A stretch of 64,000 nucleotides of DNA from Chryseosolibacter sp036402115 (GTDB taxonomy: Bacteria; Bacteroidota; Bacteroidia; Cytophagales; Cyclobacteriaceae): the NCBI GenBank assembly GCA_036402115.1, contig DASWTM010000366.1, positions 1-64,000 on the forward strand, written 5' to 3'. Both the position numbers and the translations under genes were made by a program. Position 1 is the first letter of the stretch. Each line of letters starts with the position of its first letter. The notes under the pieces were generated by a model. That model was given only the letters and a program-made list of their open reading frames with translations, was not told where the DNA came from and made no database searches. Positions 33,798 through 42,465 of this stretch are shown here, piece by piece.

Positions 33798-34130
33798 ATG
33801 AATCGTTGTCATTCATTTTTGAAAATGATTGCAAATCTATTCGCTTTCCTGCAACATAAATATCTGGAGTCATTCACGACCCTTGATGATAAGATTCACA
33901 TCGTTTTAAGCCGGGGTCAGTTCCTTGATTCTCTTGATTCGGAAGATCATAACCTGTTGATCTTTGCGCTGGGCAAACAATTTCAGCATTGCTTCGCATT
34001 GCTTCATGTTACCAAAGAAAAGGGGATCATTACGCAAGTCAAATTTCTGAGAAATTCAGACATCGGAAATGATATTCCGGCATCGTTTCTTCATTCGCTC
34101 ATTCCCCTTCTGACCAAGGAAAAAGAATGA
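33798..34130 (+). CDS. Small unknown protein (110 aa)
   Basis: Not recognised. It begins with a helical N-terminus (FLKMIANLFAFLQHKYLESF), then LDDKIHIVLSRGQFLDSLDS and two strands (FALLHVTK, IITQVKFLRNSDIGNDI). The stop overlaps the next start as ATGA, so it is translated together with the next small gene. No membrane segment is predicted in the N-terminus, although residues 7-18 are fairly hydrophobic. Function unknown. Confidence 0.55.
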   Translation: MNRCHSFLKMIANLFAFLQHKYLESFTTLDDKIHIVLSRGQFLDSLDSEDHNLLIFALGKQFQHCFALLHVTKEKGIITQVKFLRNSDIGNDIPASFLHSLIPLLTKEKE

Positions 34131-34420
34131 AAGACAATTCGAATAGTTCTGAAAATCACAAGCTCCTTTCGCGAAAGAAAACGCGGTGGCTGTTGAGCGC
34201 AGCAAAGGATGACAACAGCACCCTTAAGTTGAAACTGGCTGGCACCGGGTGGCAATCCGGTTATCACAAAATCATTCACGTGTCCGAGACCAGTATTGTT
34301 ATTATTGACGAAAAGGCCAATCTCCTTAAGTTCATAAGCCTTGCCGATATTACCGAATTCAGCCTCAATCAAACCTTACTGAAAAAGGTCTTTCAACAAC
34401 ACTACGAGGTGACAGGCTAA
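34127..34420 (+). CDS. Small unknown protein, paralogue B1 (97 aa)
   Basis: Not recognised. The core (LKLKLAGTGWQSGYHKIIHV, SIVIIDEKANLLKF, LADITEFSLNQ) reads like a five-stranded Sm/SH3 barrel: bent strand with GW, a turn, a strand ending in DE-N and a final strand. The gene at 34684-35031 has the same core, so the two are paralogues. Starts on the stop of the upstream gene. Proteins of this size and pattern are often RNA- or peptide-binding; this remains unproven. Confidence 0.55.
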   Translation: MKDNSNSSENHKLLSRKKTRWLLSAAKDDNSTLKLKLAGTGWQSGYHKIIHVSETSIVIIDEKANLLKFISLADITEFSLNQTLLKKVFQQHYEVTG

Positions 34421-34683
34421 ACGTTATACCTCATTGAGAAGAGTAAAACTTAACACCACGGTGGGAACCTATGCCTGCGCGACTAAATTCTCGGGATTTG
34501 ACGTCAACGCACAGCGCCAATGTGGATTTGCTAACCTGTTCGTTGCTGATGCCGTGATTCTTACAATTCAACTAAAGTTCGGTTAAGCGTTCAGGTAAGA
34601 TGTTTCGGAGGTGACATATTCGCTCTGGCGATTGCGTTGAACAAACGGTCAGCGCGGGTATCGGTTTTTTACGGTGCGCAGCG

Positions 34684-35031
34684 ATGAGACCTTCAAGCCT
34701 TACTACATTGCAATTGAAGCGACTGCTTGTCGAATTGCTCGATCACGCCCAGGAGACCAGTATACGTGTTCGCGTGATGGGAGAACTTTGGCAGACACAT
34801 TTTATGCGCGTGGTAAATGTCAGTGATGATCGTTTCTTACTCAATGACGAGATCGGAAACCGGCTTGTCAGTTTTCTTTTTAGTTCCATCATGCAGATCG
34901 AGATAGATCATCGTTTTCGACAGTATGAACCGTACAATCACTATGACGTCATCCCCGATGGATCTGCTGGCTCGACTATACTGAGACATGCGTTGACAAT
35001 AGATCCGCTTAAACCTGACGAACTTGTATAA
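34684..35031 (+). CDS. Small unknown protein, paralogue B2 (115 aa)
   Basis: Not recognised. It has an N-terminal helix (TTLQLKRLLVELLDHAQET), then a core (IRVRVMGELWQTHFMRVVNV, RFLLNDEIGNRLVSFLF, IMQIEIDH) matching paralogue B1 at the G--WQ, VS and DE--N-L positions, and a polar tail (HYDVIPDGSAGS). The gene is preceded by a 263-base gap and is convergent with a sensor kinase. The only clue to function is its place among signalling genes. Confidence 0.6.
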   Translation: MRPSSLTTLQLKRLLVELLDHAQETSIRVRVMGELWQTHFMRVVNVSDDRFLLNDEIGNRLVSFLFSSIMQIEIDHRFRQYEPYNHYDVIPDGSAGSTILRHALTIDPLKPDELV

Positions 35032-35103
35032 CGCGAATTTAAACACGAAGCGCTAGTCTTAAGCACACTGGATGGGGTTTTGGCAATACGGGAATGTTGG
35101 TGA

Positions 35104-36879
35104 TCAGGGATCTCGAAGCGTGATTGTCTCTTGTGTACGCAGCGTACTCTGGGGCGGATAGACGGGTTCCGCTACGTTTTCAGGGAGCGTGAGGGTTATG
35201 GTTGTGCCTTTGTTTGGTGCACTTGTAGCGCTGATGCTGCCTCCGTGATTTTCAATTATCCTTTTACATAATGCAAGTCCGATTCCGGTGCCTGCAAATT
35301 CATTCGTGTGGTGCAATCTCTGAAATACCCCGAAGATCTGTTCTGCGTACGATTGTTCGAAACCTATTCCATTATCCGTAATCGTGAGGATATGCAGGCC
35401 ATGACGATGCAGGCTGCGGATCTTAACAAGTGGTGTTTGTGTGCAAAATTTCAACGCGTTGCTGATAATATTGGAGAACACCTGAGTTAGTTGCTGTCGT
35501 GAGCCCGACACAATCGGCAGACGATTTGATTCAACAACCGCTCCCTTTTCCTCGATCTGGAGTTCAAAGTCTTGCAGCACCTGGTCCAGCACCTCGTTCA
35601 GATTTACTTGTTCTTTGTTTGAATCGGTGTTGGATAATCTCGAATAGTTAAGCACATCCCGGATCAAGGACGTCATTCTTTCTGCCGAGGCAGAGAGCTT
35701 GACGAGGTTTTTAGAGACAATTTCCTGCTTGTCAATGTTTCGCCTCGCCAGGTCTGTGAACATCAGTATTTTTCGCAAGGGCTCCTGCAAGTCATGACTT
35801 GTGACATAGGCGAATTGCTCAAGCTCGTGATTGCTTTTCTGGAGCTGCCGATTAATCTCTTTCATTTCGGACGTCATCTTTACTAGATCGGAAACATCGT
35901 GGTGTATGGACATCGCTCCGATAATTTTGTCTCCGGAGAACAGCGGTACAAAAAATGACTCATAAAAAGTGCCTTTGTGAATAACAGACTCCTGGACGGA
36001 ATGGCGGCCGTGACGTCCGTCAAGTGCGTCTCGTATCCCGCGTATCGAATCCGAACCATCCGCTTGCGGAAAAACGTGAAGGATATTTTTTCCAATGGCA
36101 TTGTTATCCGAATCGTACAGCGCGCGTGCGCGTTTGTTCATACCAATGATGTTTAAATTAGGATCGAAGATCATCACCACATCGACAGTATTATCAAAAA
36201 TGCCCTGAATAAAGTCACGTTGCTCCTGAAGCTCCGCATTTTTTTGATTCGTTTCTTGCTGCAAACGTTCCTTTGCTTTCAAGTCATTGCTAACGCCAAA
36301 GAATCCGATCACCAGACAAGCTACTACGAAGATTTGCAAGGCAAGCAGTGGCAAGGCTGCCGTTGCCTGATACTGTGTTGATTTTTCACTACGCAGATGC
36401 AACAGATCCTCCTCTGCATCATTGAGTTTGCGAATTGATTCTTTCAACTTTTTGTTAGATTCCTGAATTTTTTCTGAGTAGAATTCATAGTGACTTTCAT
36501 CAGCCTTCATGGTGGAGGCCATGTAAGTCCATCGTTCCTGGATTAGCTTGTCAAGCGAAGCGACTCCCTTGTTTTGAGTCGGGTTGTCTTTTGTCAGATG
36601 CCTGAGCCGCAAGACAGATTGCCGTATCACCTCTTGACCAACCATGAGGTTTTCATAGTAAGTGCTGTCTTTGGTCAGCAGAAACGCTTTGAGTTCACTA
36701 TCGGCATCCCTTAATGCGGAATAGGTACGTTGTAAATTGAGTTGAACAACGTGTGTATGATCGACCATCGCAGCCAGTGAGGTAAGCTTGGTGACACTCT
36801 GATACGAAATAAAAGAAAGTGCGACTGTTACAGCCAGGGCTAGCAGAATCACCGTGCGTGAACTGAACAATCTTCTCAT
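35104..36879 (-). CDS. CHASE3-PAS sensor histidine kinase
   Basis: A 591-aa membrane kinase. TM1 (about 8-25), a periplasmic CHASE3 domain (about 30-175: YSALRDADSELKAFLLTKD is typical), TM2 (about 176-196), a PAS domain (about 225-335), HisKA with H box YVTSHDLQEPLRKI and HATPase_c (NIISNALKFC, DNGIGF, GTGIGLALC). The start is the ATG at 36879; a TTG 15 bases upstream is in frame. No cognate regulator is adjacent, so a distant or shared receiver is implied. It is convergent with the B2 gene. Confidence 0.92.
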   Translation of the reverse strand: MRRLFSSRTVILLALAVTVALSFISYQSVTKLTSLAAMVDHTHVVQLNLQRTYSALRDADSELKAFLLTKDSTYYENLMVGQEVIRQSVLRLRHLTKDNPTQNKGVASLDKLIQERWTYMASTMKADESHYEFYSEKIQESNKKLKESIRKLNDAEEDLLHLRSEKSTQYQATAALPLLALQIFVVACLVIGFFGVSNDLKAKERLQQETNQKNAELQEQRDFIQGIFDNTVDVVMIFDPNLNIIGMNKRARALYDSDNNAIGKNILHVFPQADGSDSIRGIRDALDGRHGRHSVQESVIHKGTFYESFFVPLFSGDKIIGAMSIHHDVSDLVKMTSEMKEINRQLQKSNHELEQFAYVTSHDLQEPLRKILMFTDLARRNIDKQEIVSKNLVKLSASAERMTSLIRDVLNYSRLSNTDSNKEQVNLNEVLDQVLQDFELQIEEKGAVVESNRLPIVSGSRQQLTQVFSNIISNALKFCTQTPLVKIRSLHRHGLHILTITDNGIGFEQSYAEQIFGVFQRLHHTNEFAGTGIGLALCKRIIENHGGSISATSAPNKGTTITLTLPENVAEPVYPPQSTLRTQETITLRDP

Positions 36880-37162
36880 AGCAGATAGAAGCAATTTATT
36901 GTTTCTGACGAACCTTTGCTTTTTGCTTTGCTCAAATATTCTGGTTTAGAATACATGGGGATTTCGGTTAGGTATCAGTTTTCCAGTTTGAATGGGGCGT
37001 AACTACCCGGGTATTAAAAATTCATGCCAACAGAGAGTTTGGCAGCACAGGAAGTGCCTTGGACGGGAGACTGGGTCAGGTAAACCTAACCTTCGGAATT
37101 ACTCACCTGGTCGAGTTCATAGTATCGTAAAGCTTGGTTTTTGTTTAGACCAGGCGCTAGCC

Positions 37163-37582
37163 CTACCGTTGTGCGCCAGTAGTGCTTTGTATGGCATTTG
37201 CCAGCACGTCCACGTTAATGTCGCGAAGCGTTTTGAACCGGATGCAATATCCCGTTACATCAGCCTTGCCAATTTGTTTGCCATAGGTCTTAGCTAGGAA
37301 TGTTTTGTCCTCAATTCCCAGTATGTATACGGAAATGCCTGTCTTGTTTGCGCTTAAGCCGATTTGGTAGAATTCTTTAATCTTGCCGTCAGCATATTTT
37401 ATGGTGCGGGATCCATAGCCGATACTCGGATTGGTAACAACTTTACCTGTTTCATCTTTGCCATCGAGAAACCACAATTTTCCTTTGGGAAAGAATTGAA
37501 GAACCAGTTCGTGCAGTTGTTGAAGTTCACTGCGCTTCGGTTCGGGCTGGCTGCCGATAAAGTGTTGAATTTCTTCTTTCAT
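37163..37582 (-). CDS. DUF1801-type protein
   Basis: The 139-aa protein matches the DUF1801 (YdhG-like) family: EELLQ-type start (EEIQHFIGSQP), KLWFLDGKDETGKVV, IGYGSRTIKYADG, and FYQIGLSANKTGISVYILG, with a C-terminal helix. The fold resembles frataxin/YdhG; the role is unknown. It is the last gene of the arsR-ahsa1 operon, seven bases after the 69-aa gene. The ATG at 37582 is used; a GTG six bases upstream is possible. The Cys near the C-terminus (YCIRFK) is normal for the family. Confidence 0.85.
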   Translation of the reverse strand: MKEEIQHFIGSQPEPKRSELQQLHELVLQFFPKGKLWFLDGKDETGKVVTNPSIGYGSRTIKYADGKIKEFYQIGLSANKTGISVYILGIEDKTFLAKTYGKQIGKADVTGYCIRFKTLRDINVDVLANAIQSTTGAQR

Positions 37583-37589
37583 GGCCACG

Positions 37590-37799
37590 CTACTGTAATT
37601 CTTCGCAGTGAATTTCGTGTTGCCTCAGCAGGTCAGTGATTTTCGGGACGACATCTTCATCACCTTCAATACGCAAAATTCTGTCGCAGTCTTCGAGGTC
37701 AAAGTTCCATTTCTTCATCGGAAGAATTGAATTGAGGTGCGGTTCGAGTTTCCGCACCTCACTTTTTGTTCTGACAGAAGTTTTGAATACGTAGATCAT
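37590..37799 (-). CDS. Small protein in the arsR-ahsa1 operon (69 aa)
   Basis: A 69-aa protein with alternating strand and helix (YVFKTSVRTKSEVRKLEPHL, WNFDLEDCDRILRIEG, VVPKITDLLRQHEIHCEEL), similar to the heavy-metal-associated ferredoxin-like fold but without the CxxC motif. It resembles small companions often found after AHSA1 genes in Bacteroidota. It overlaps the AHSA1 gene by four bases (ATGA) and is followed after seven bases by the DUF1801 gene. Function unknown. Confidence 0.7.
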   Translation of the reverse strand: MIYVFKTSVRTKSEVRKLEPHLNSILPMKKWNFDLEDCDRILRIEGDEDVVPKITDLLRQHEIHCEELQ

Positions 37800-38293
37800 T
37801 TTTTTGTCAACGTTGCCAATAGTTCTTTAAGGTTTGCCAAGGTGGCTGCCATGCCGAGCTTGAAGCCCTCAAGTAAACCCTCCATCCGTTCAAGTGATTC
37901 ATTGTAAATGCTGATGGAGACTTGTGTTGTATCACCCTGGTCAAGAAAATTTAAATTCCAGTCTGACCCTGTCGGTTCGGGATTTTCATCCTTGTCTGCA
38001 AAGACATTCCACAACTTGAAATTCGTTTTGGGAGTGATCGATGTATATTTCTGGATCGCCCACCGCTCTTGACCGTCTGGACTGACCATCGCATAAAATC
38101 GTTTGCCGCCAACACGGAAGTCCATGTACTTTGTTTTAGAAGTGAATGGCTTTGGTGCATACCACTGGTCCAGTAATTCCGGCTTGGTAAAAGCATCCCA
38201 TACGAGAGATATGTCCGCATTGAACTCCATGGTGACAGACACGGTTTTTGCTGTTTTGTCAACAATAAAATTGAAAGGTGATTCCGTTGTCAT
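37796..38293 (-). CDS. SRPBCC/AHSA1-domain protein
   Basis: The 165-aa protein has the helix-grip SRPBCC fold of the AHSA1 type (VWDAFTKPELLDQWYAP near the N-terminus, TWK-like strand with GERWAIQ, LDQGDTTQVSISIYNESLERMEGLLEGF near the C-terminus). Members of this group typically pair with an ArsR repressor, as here: it overlaps the arsR gene by four bases. A small hydrophobic ligand is usual; the identity is not known. Confidence 0.92.
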   Translation of the reverse strand: MTTESPFNFIVDKTAKTVSVTMEFNADISLVWDAFTKPELLDQWYAPKPFTSKTKYMDFRVGGKRFYAMVSPDGQERWAIQKYTSITPKTNFKLWNVFADKDENPEPTGSDWNLNFLDQGDTTQVSISIYNESLERMEGLLEGFKLGMAATLANLKELLATLTKK

Positions 38294-38610
38294 TTTTTTT
38301 GTTTTTTCATGGTTGATAGTAACTGGTCAAGTTGGTTAAAACGAGTCTCCCAGAGTTTCCTGAGTTGGTCGAGCCATTTGTCGATCTCTTTCATTTTTTC
38401 GAATTCCAGTGAGTAGTAAATTTCTCGTCCTTGTTGTTCCTGTTTCACGAGCTCACATTCCGTTAGGATGCGGAGGTGCTTCGAGACCGCCTGTCGTGTT
38501 GTGTTAAAATTGTCGGCAATGGCATTGGGAGTCATCGCCTGGACTGCAATAAGTGTAATGATTGCTCTCCGTGTAGGATCTGCAATCGCCTGAAAAATAT
38601 CTCTTCTCAT
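38290..38610 (-). CDS. ArsR-family repressor paired with AHSA1
   Basis: The 106-aa winged-helix regulator starts FQAIADPTRRAIITLIA and has the recognition helix (FNTTRQAVSKHLRIL) followed by the wing (QQGREIYYSLEF). The metal-binding Cys motif of classic ArsR (CVC) is absent, so this is the autorepressor type coupled to SRPBCC proteins. Its promoter carries two copies of a 14-base operator around the -7 box (38632-38676). The four genes arsR, AHSA1, 69-aa and DUF1801 overlap or nearly touch. Confidence 0.93.
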   Translation of the reverse strand: MRRDIFQAIADPTRRAIITLIAVQAMTPNAIADNFNTTRQAVSKHLRILTECELVKQEQQGREIYYSLEFEKMKEIDKWLDQLRKLWETRFNQLDQLLSTMKKQKK

Positions 38611-38631
38611 GGGCGTTCCGATTAATTAAGC

Positions 38632-38676
38632 AACTGATCGGTTGCAAATATATATGAAACTGATCGGTTGCGCAAA
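38632..38676 (-). promoter_or_regulatory. Promoter and two operator copies of the arsR operon
   Basis: On the minus strand, TTTG (38673-38676) is followed 20 bases later by TATATTTG (38645-38652), a full Bacteroidota promoter. AACTGATCGGTTGC occurs twice (38632-38645 and 38658-38671, plus strand); the first copy extends to the dyad GCAAC-N6-GTTGC. Copies are 26 bases apart, one covering the expected start site and the other covering the spacer. The start codon is at 38610, so the leader is about 30 bases. ArsR autorepression is the obvious reading. Confidence 0.85.
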
Positions 38677-38868
38677 ACAATTTAAAAGTTTTTAATCATG
38701 AGCTAGTCACGCCAACTGCACACCTATTTCAATGCAGTAATTCAATCTTGGCTCAACACTCACCACGGAAGATCGCGCTCATTGGCGCCATGGCGATAGA
38801 CCTCGGGTAATTTGAAAAATTTGAGTGCAGCGGATTGATCAGAATGATTAAAGCACAACTGGAGCGGC

Positions 38869-41800
38869 TTACTTACCACCTTCGCCCGATTCTATCATAT
38901 TGTCGTGCGTCTTCAGGTCTATCATTAGATGGCGGGGGTCAATGCCTCCATGATGCGGCTTTCGCGGCACAGTTAGGTTAATCACTTGTTCGCCAGAACG
39001 AATACGATGTTTTTGAAGATAGAGCGGCTCATGCGCTCCTTTGCCATCTTCGTAGATTCCCACTTCCAACCAATCGTTCATGGGTACTTCATGATCTGCG
39101 CCAAGGCTATCGGTTACCACTTTACGCGCTTGTATTTTGAGGGTCACGTCCCACTTTTCATTGTTGGTTTGGGCGGCAGTCAATTGCTGTGTTTTGAGTT
39201 GCCAGTAGGTGTTCTTCTCAAACAGATCTTGCAGCAGGTAGTGGAGCGAGTCGGGTGTCTGGTTCTTCAGCTCGTGATAAAGGTCAAGGGTAGTTGGCAG
39301 CGGTAACATTTTTGACTTGTGTTTGTCAAGGAGCGTTCGGAGCGCTACATTAACGTTTTTCGTACCGATATACTGGCTCAGGGCATGCATCGCGAGTCCG
39401 CCTTTGCGGTAGTAGAGGAATGTTTCGTTCGCCTGGAGCAGGGAAGGTGTCGCCAGCACACGCGGAAGTTCATACGATGTGTGAACGAAATCAACGTAAC
39501 GTTGCACATGTGCATCCCCATACTGTGCCTTGAGAACTTGCATACCGCAGTAAACAGCAAGACCTTCGATGAGTACCCCTGCGCCCTCAACGTTAGCGGG
39601 TGTCAGTTGGGCACTGCCAAACCACTGGTGTGCTACTTCATGTGCGACAATATAATAAGGAAGATCAAAGCCATTCGGACTGACATCCGGAGTGATGAGC
39701 GTAAATTGTTCTCCAAAGTCAATCATGCTGGCTTCCGCATGCATCCCACCATCATTGCCGGGATGTTCTACCAGGGTGATATGACCAAAAGGATAAGGGC
39801 CAAACTGCTCTGAATAATATTCGAGTGAAGCGCGTACGCTTCCCATCATACGGTCAATGTTCATTTCGTGTTGAGGATGATGATAGATCCTGATAGCAAC
39901 GTCTTTCCAGCCACTTTCCTTCATCGCATAATGACCAGACACGATTGCGTACTCACCGCGTATCGGAACATCGGTTTTGAAATGAAAATACATCCGATTA
40001 TTCTCTTTCCAGGTACGTTTCAAAGTACCTGGTGCAACCGCTACCTGATCCGGTGACGTACCAATAATTGCTTCGAAGGAATTGTGATCTGTACTTGCTG
40101 ATCGCTTTCGGGCCTCTTTGTCGTAGAGAGAAGCGATCGCAGGTCGGGCGGGCAGTCCGTATTTCTTTCTTGAATCTGGGTCTCTGATTTCGCGATGCCA
40201 CAGGTAGCCAATATTTGGAAGCAGATCGTAATTGGTAAAGTAAGTGCTGCTTTCACTTGATAATGGCATGGCGGTAACATGACCAAACCCGCGCTGTTGG
40301 TGGTGGACGACAAAATTTAAGGTGAGTGAATCGCCCGGCAACAGTGGTTTCAAAAGTCTGTAAATATAATGCGTGAGTTCATCGTCTGTCACCACGCATG
40401 CTGCCGCTCGTGAGAATATTATTTCATACGGCTTATTGCCTGAAACACTTCCAAGGTGTACTGTATCGATCGCGACTGAATCAACATTGACGAGGGTGTA
40501 CGCTGCGCGGATTTCGATTCTATGTTGGTCTGGATAAAGCTCCACGTTCAGCCGTGTTCCTGTCAACTGAGGTTGCAGTCTATTCCGGTATTTGCCGTAT
40601 CGGATTTCATATAGCGCTTTCCGTTCACCGATCTCGCGACTCGTTGCATACTCATTCAGCACATTGGTATTGTAGAAGATGAAGCTTCCAAGGCTGATCA
40701 TTCCTACTATAGCTACGATGAGGACTTTGATTGTTGCTGGCGTGAATTGCTTGCCCGCGTATCGAACGCGGTAGCTGAAGTCTTCCTCTCTGCCGCGGGC
40801 CCAGAGTACTCTTGCTACCACGGCAAGCAACAACGCCCACGCTATCCAATAAAGCTTAACGGTAAGCCACGGAAAGAGCGTCCTTCCAAATCCGGTCATC
40901 TCCGTATTCCACCATCCTGGATCGGCTCCAAAGATCAGCATCGGATGCTCAACATTGAATTTGGCAGGAAAGGCTAGGAAAATAAAGATCAAGACCATCA
41001 GCATGTGTGCAATGTATTTCTGATTGGCAATTGCATGTACGGTTATCGCAAGGACTGCAAAGAGCAGGTATTCGGTCAGCTGAAGTCCAAACAACGTGAT
41101 CAGATATAAATCGATGTCAATGGTAAAATAGCCAACGCTCAGTTGCATCAGAATACCACACGCCATGATCAAGGTCATCCAGGCAAATACTACGAGCGCT
41201 AATCCGAGGTATTTGCCAGTAAAGAGTGCCCAGTCACCTACGGGCAAAGCATCAGCGATATCATTCGATTTTGCCTCGCGTTCCTGCCAGATAAGCTCGC
41301 CTGCGAAATACATGATGAGTAGCGGAACCACTACCCAGGGCGTTGCGAGATTAGCGACTGGGGTTGCCAGATAGGTCAATACTTGCTGCGTTGTTGGCAC
41401 CAAGGGAATTCCAAACTGGCTGATAATCCTGTCTCCAAACACGGCTGAGACTATCGCCACAATTCCAACGAGCGTCAGTCCCGCAGGATGCGTGGCGATT
41501 CTCTGAAAAGATGCGCGTGCGATCATCCACGTCTGGAACAATGCGGTCGAAGACTGGAAGGTCCGTTCAACAAGCGGAACAGTGATGGCCATGCGGTTTG
41601 TCGGGCGATCGCCTACTTCCACGGTCTCTTCGAAATGGTTTTTCCTAAGGCGGCTCCACCAATTGGCTGTGACGGTGTGCGCAAAATTGAAACGCGTGTA
41701 GGCCAGGAGTAACGCGCCCACTCCCACAGTTGGCCACAGAATTCGATTCCATAAAAACATTCCTTCGAGTGTGATGAGTCGGGTGTTTTTTTCAGCGGGT

Positions 41801-42465
41801 GTCCAGGTAGCGAACTCCGTGTTGATCAATCCTGCGAGTCCAACGGGATCAAGCAAGCGTACGAAGTCCCAATTACCAAACAACGTAGCGAGGCTCATCC
41901 CAACCAAGTGTGCGAACAGGGCCAGCAACAATCCAATGAGGTAGCTTGTTGCAACGTTACGGGTAAGCGCAGAGAAGGAAAATTGTAGTGCTGTCGCTAC
42001 GAACGCGTTCGGTAATGATACGAGAAAGTAGACGCTTAGGTAGGCAGATGCGCGAAAGGGGCCTAATCCAGCTTCATTGATTCCCAACACATGGAAGGAG
42101 ATGAGTACACCCAACGGTGCTGCAAAGATCAGAAGGGCATTCACCAACAGCGCGGCCAAAAACCGACCACCGAGGTAGTCTAATTTTGAAATCGGGGAAG
42201 TATAGATCAGGGGATGCATCCGTGAATAAACATCACGAGCCGCGGCCTCGCCAGCTAAAGGGGCTGCGATCAAAAGCCAGATCATCCCGCCAAAAATGAT
42301 GATCCCAGCGATGAAGTAAGGAGCGTTTGAGTACACACCATCATTTGGTGAAACTAGCGCTGTGAAAAAAATTGCCGAGCAGAGCAGGACGAAAAAATAA
42401 ATCCAAGTTGACGTGCTTCGTACCTGGTAGCCGAACTCGACTGAGAAGATCTTCCGGAATTTCAT
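38869..42465 (-). CDS. ABC-2 permease fused to M1-like peptidase domain
   Basis: A 1198-aa protein. The N-terminal half has two permease modules of about six spans each (about 20-240 and 320-560). The C-terminal half is an M1-type domain (about 650-1180) with the zinc signature HEVAHQWFG near residue 942 and the third ligand Glu in VLIEGLAVYCG. The usual GXMEN exopeptidase motif reads GGMHAEAS, so the Glu that binds the substrate amino terminus is missing. It starts within the last four bases of the ATPase gene. The fused architecture is known in Bacteroidota; its substrate is unknown. The peptidase domain should lie outside the inner membrane. Confidence 0.9.
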   Translation of the reverse strand: MKFRKIFSVEFGYQVRSTSTWIYFFVLLCSAIFFTALVSPNDGVYSNAPYFIAGIIIFGGMIWLLIAAPLAGEAAARDVYSRMHPLIYTSPISKLDYLGGRFLAALLVNALLIFAAPLGVLISFHVLGINEAGLGPFRASAYLSVYFLVSLPNAFVATALQFSFSALTRNVATSYLIGLLLALFAHLVGMSLATLFGNWDFVRLLDPVGLAGLINTEFATWTPAEKNTRLITLEGMFLWNRILWPTVGVGALLLAYTRFNFAHTVTANWWSRLRKNHFEETVEVGDRPTNRMAITVPLVERTFQSSTALFQTWMIARASFQRIATHPAGLTLVGIVAIVSAVFGDRIISQFGIPLVPTTQQVLTYLATPVANLATPWVVVPLLIMYFAGELIWQEREAKSNDIADALPVGDWALFTGKYLGLALVVFAWMTLIMACGILMQLSVGYFTIDIDLYLITLFGLQLTEYLLFAVLAITVHAIANQKYIAHMLMVLIFIFLAFPAKFNVEHPMLIFGADPGWWNTEMTGFGRTLFPWLTVKLYWIAWALLLAVVARVLWARGREEDFSYRVRYAGKQFTPATIKVLIVAIVGMISLGSFIFYNTNVLNEYATSREIGERKALYEIRYGKYRNRLQPQLTGTRLNVELYPDQHRIEIRAAYTLVNVDSVAIDTVHLGSVSGNKPYEIIFSRAAACVVTDDELTHYIYRLLKPLLPGDSLTLNFVVHHQQRGFGHVTAMPLSSESSTYFTNYDLLPNIGYLWHREIRDPDSRKKYGLPARPAIASLYDKEARKRSASTDHNSFEAIIGTSPDQVAVAPGTLKRTWKENNRMYFHFKTDVPIRGEYAIVSGHYAMKESGWKDVAIRIYHHPQHEMNIDRMMGSVRASLEYYSEQFGPYPFGHITLVEHPGNDGGMHAEASMIDFGEQFTLITPDVSPNGFDLPYYIVAHEVAHQWFGSAQLTPANVEGAGVLIEGLAVYCGMQVLKAQYGDAHVQRYVDFVHTSYELPRVLATPSLLQANETFLYYRKGGLAMHALSQYIGTKNVNVALRTLLDKHKSKMLPLPTTLDLYHELKNQTPDSLHYLLQDLFEKNTYWQLKTQQLTAAQTNNEKWDVTLKIQARKVVTDSLGADHEVPMNDWLEVGIYEDGKGAHEPLYLQKHRIRSGEQVINLTVPRKPHHGGIDPRHLMIDLKTHDNMIESGEGGK

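Noticed and set aside
39319..39813. 164-codon plus-strand ORF opposite the M1-like domain
   Set aside because: Opposite the zinc-binding region of a clear gene; shadow.
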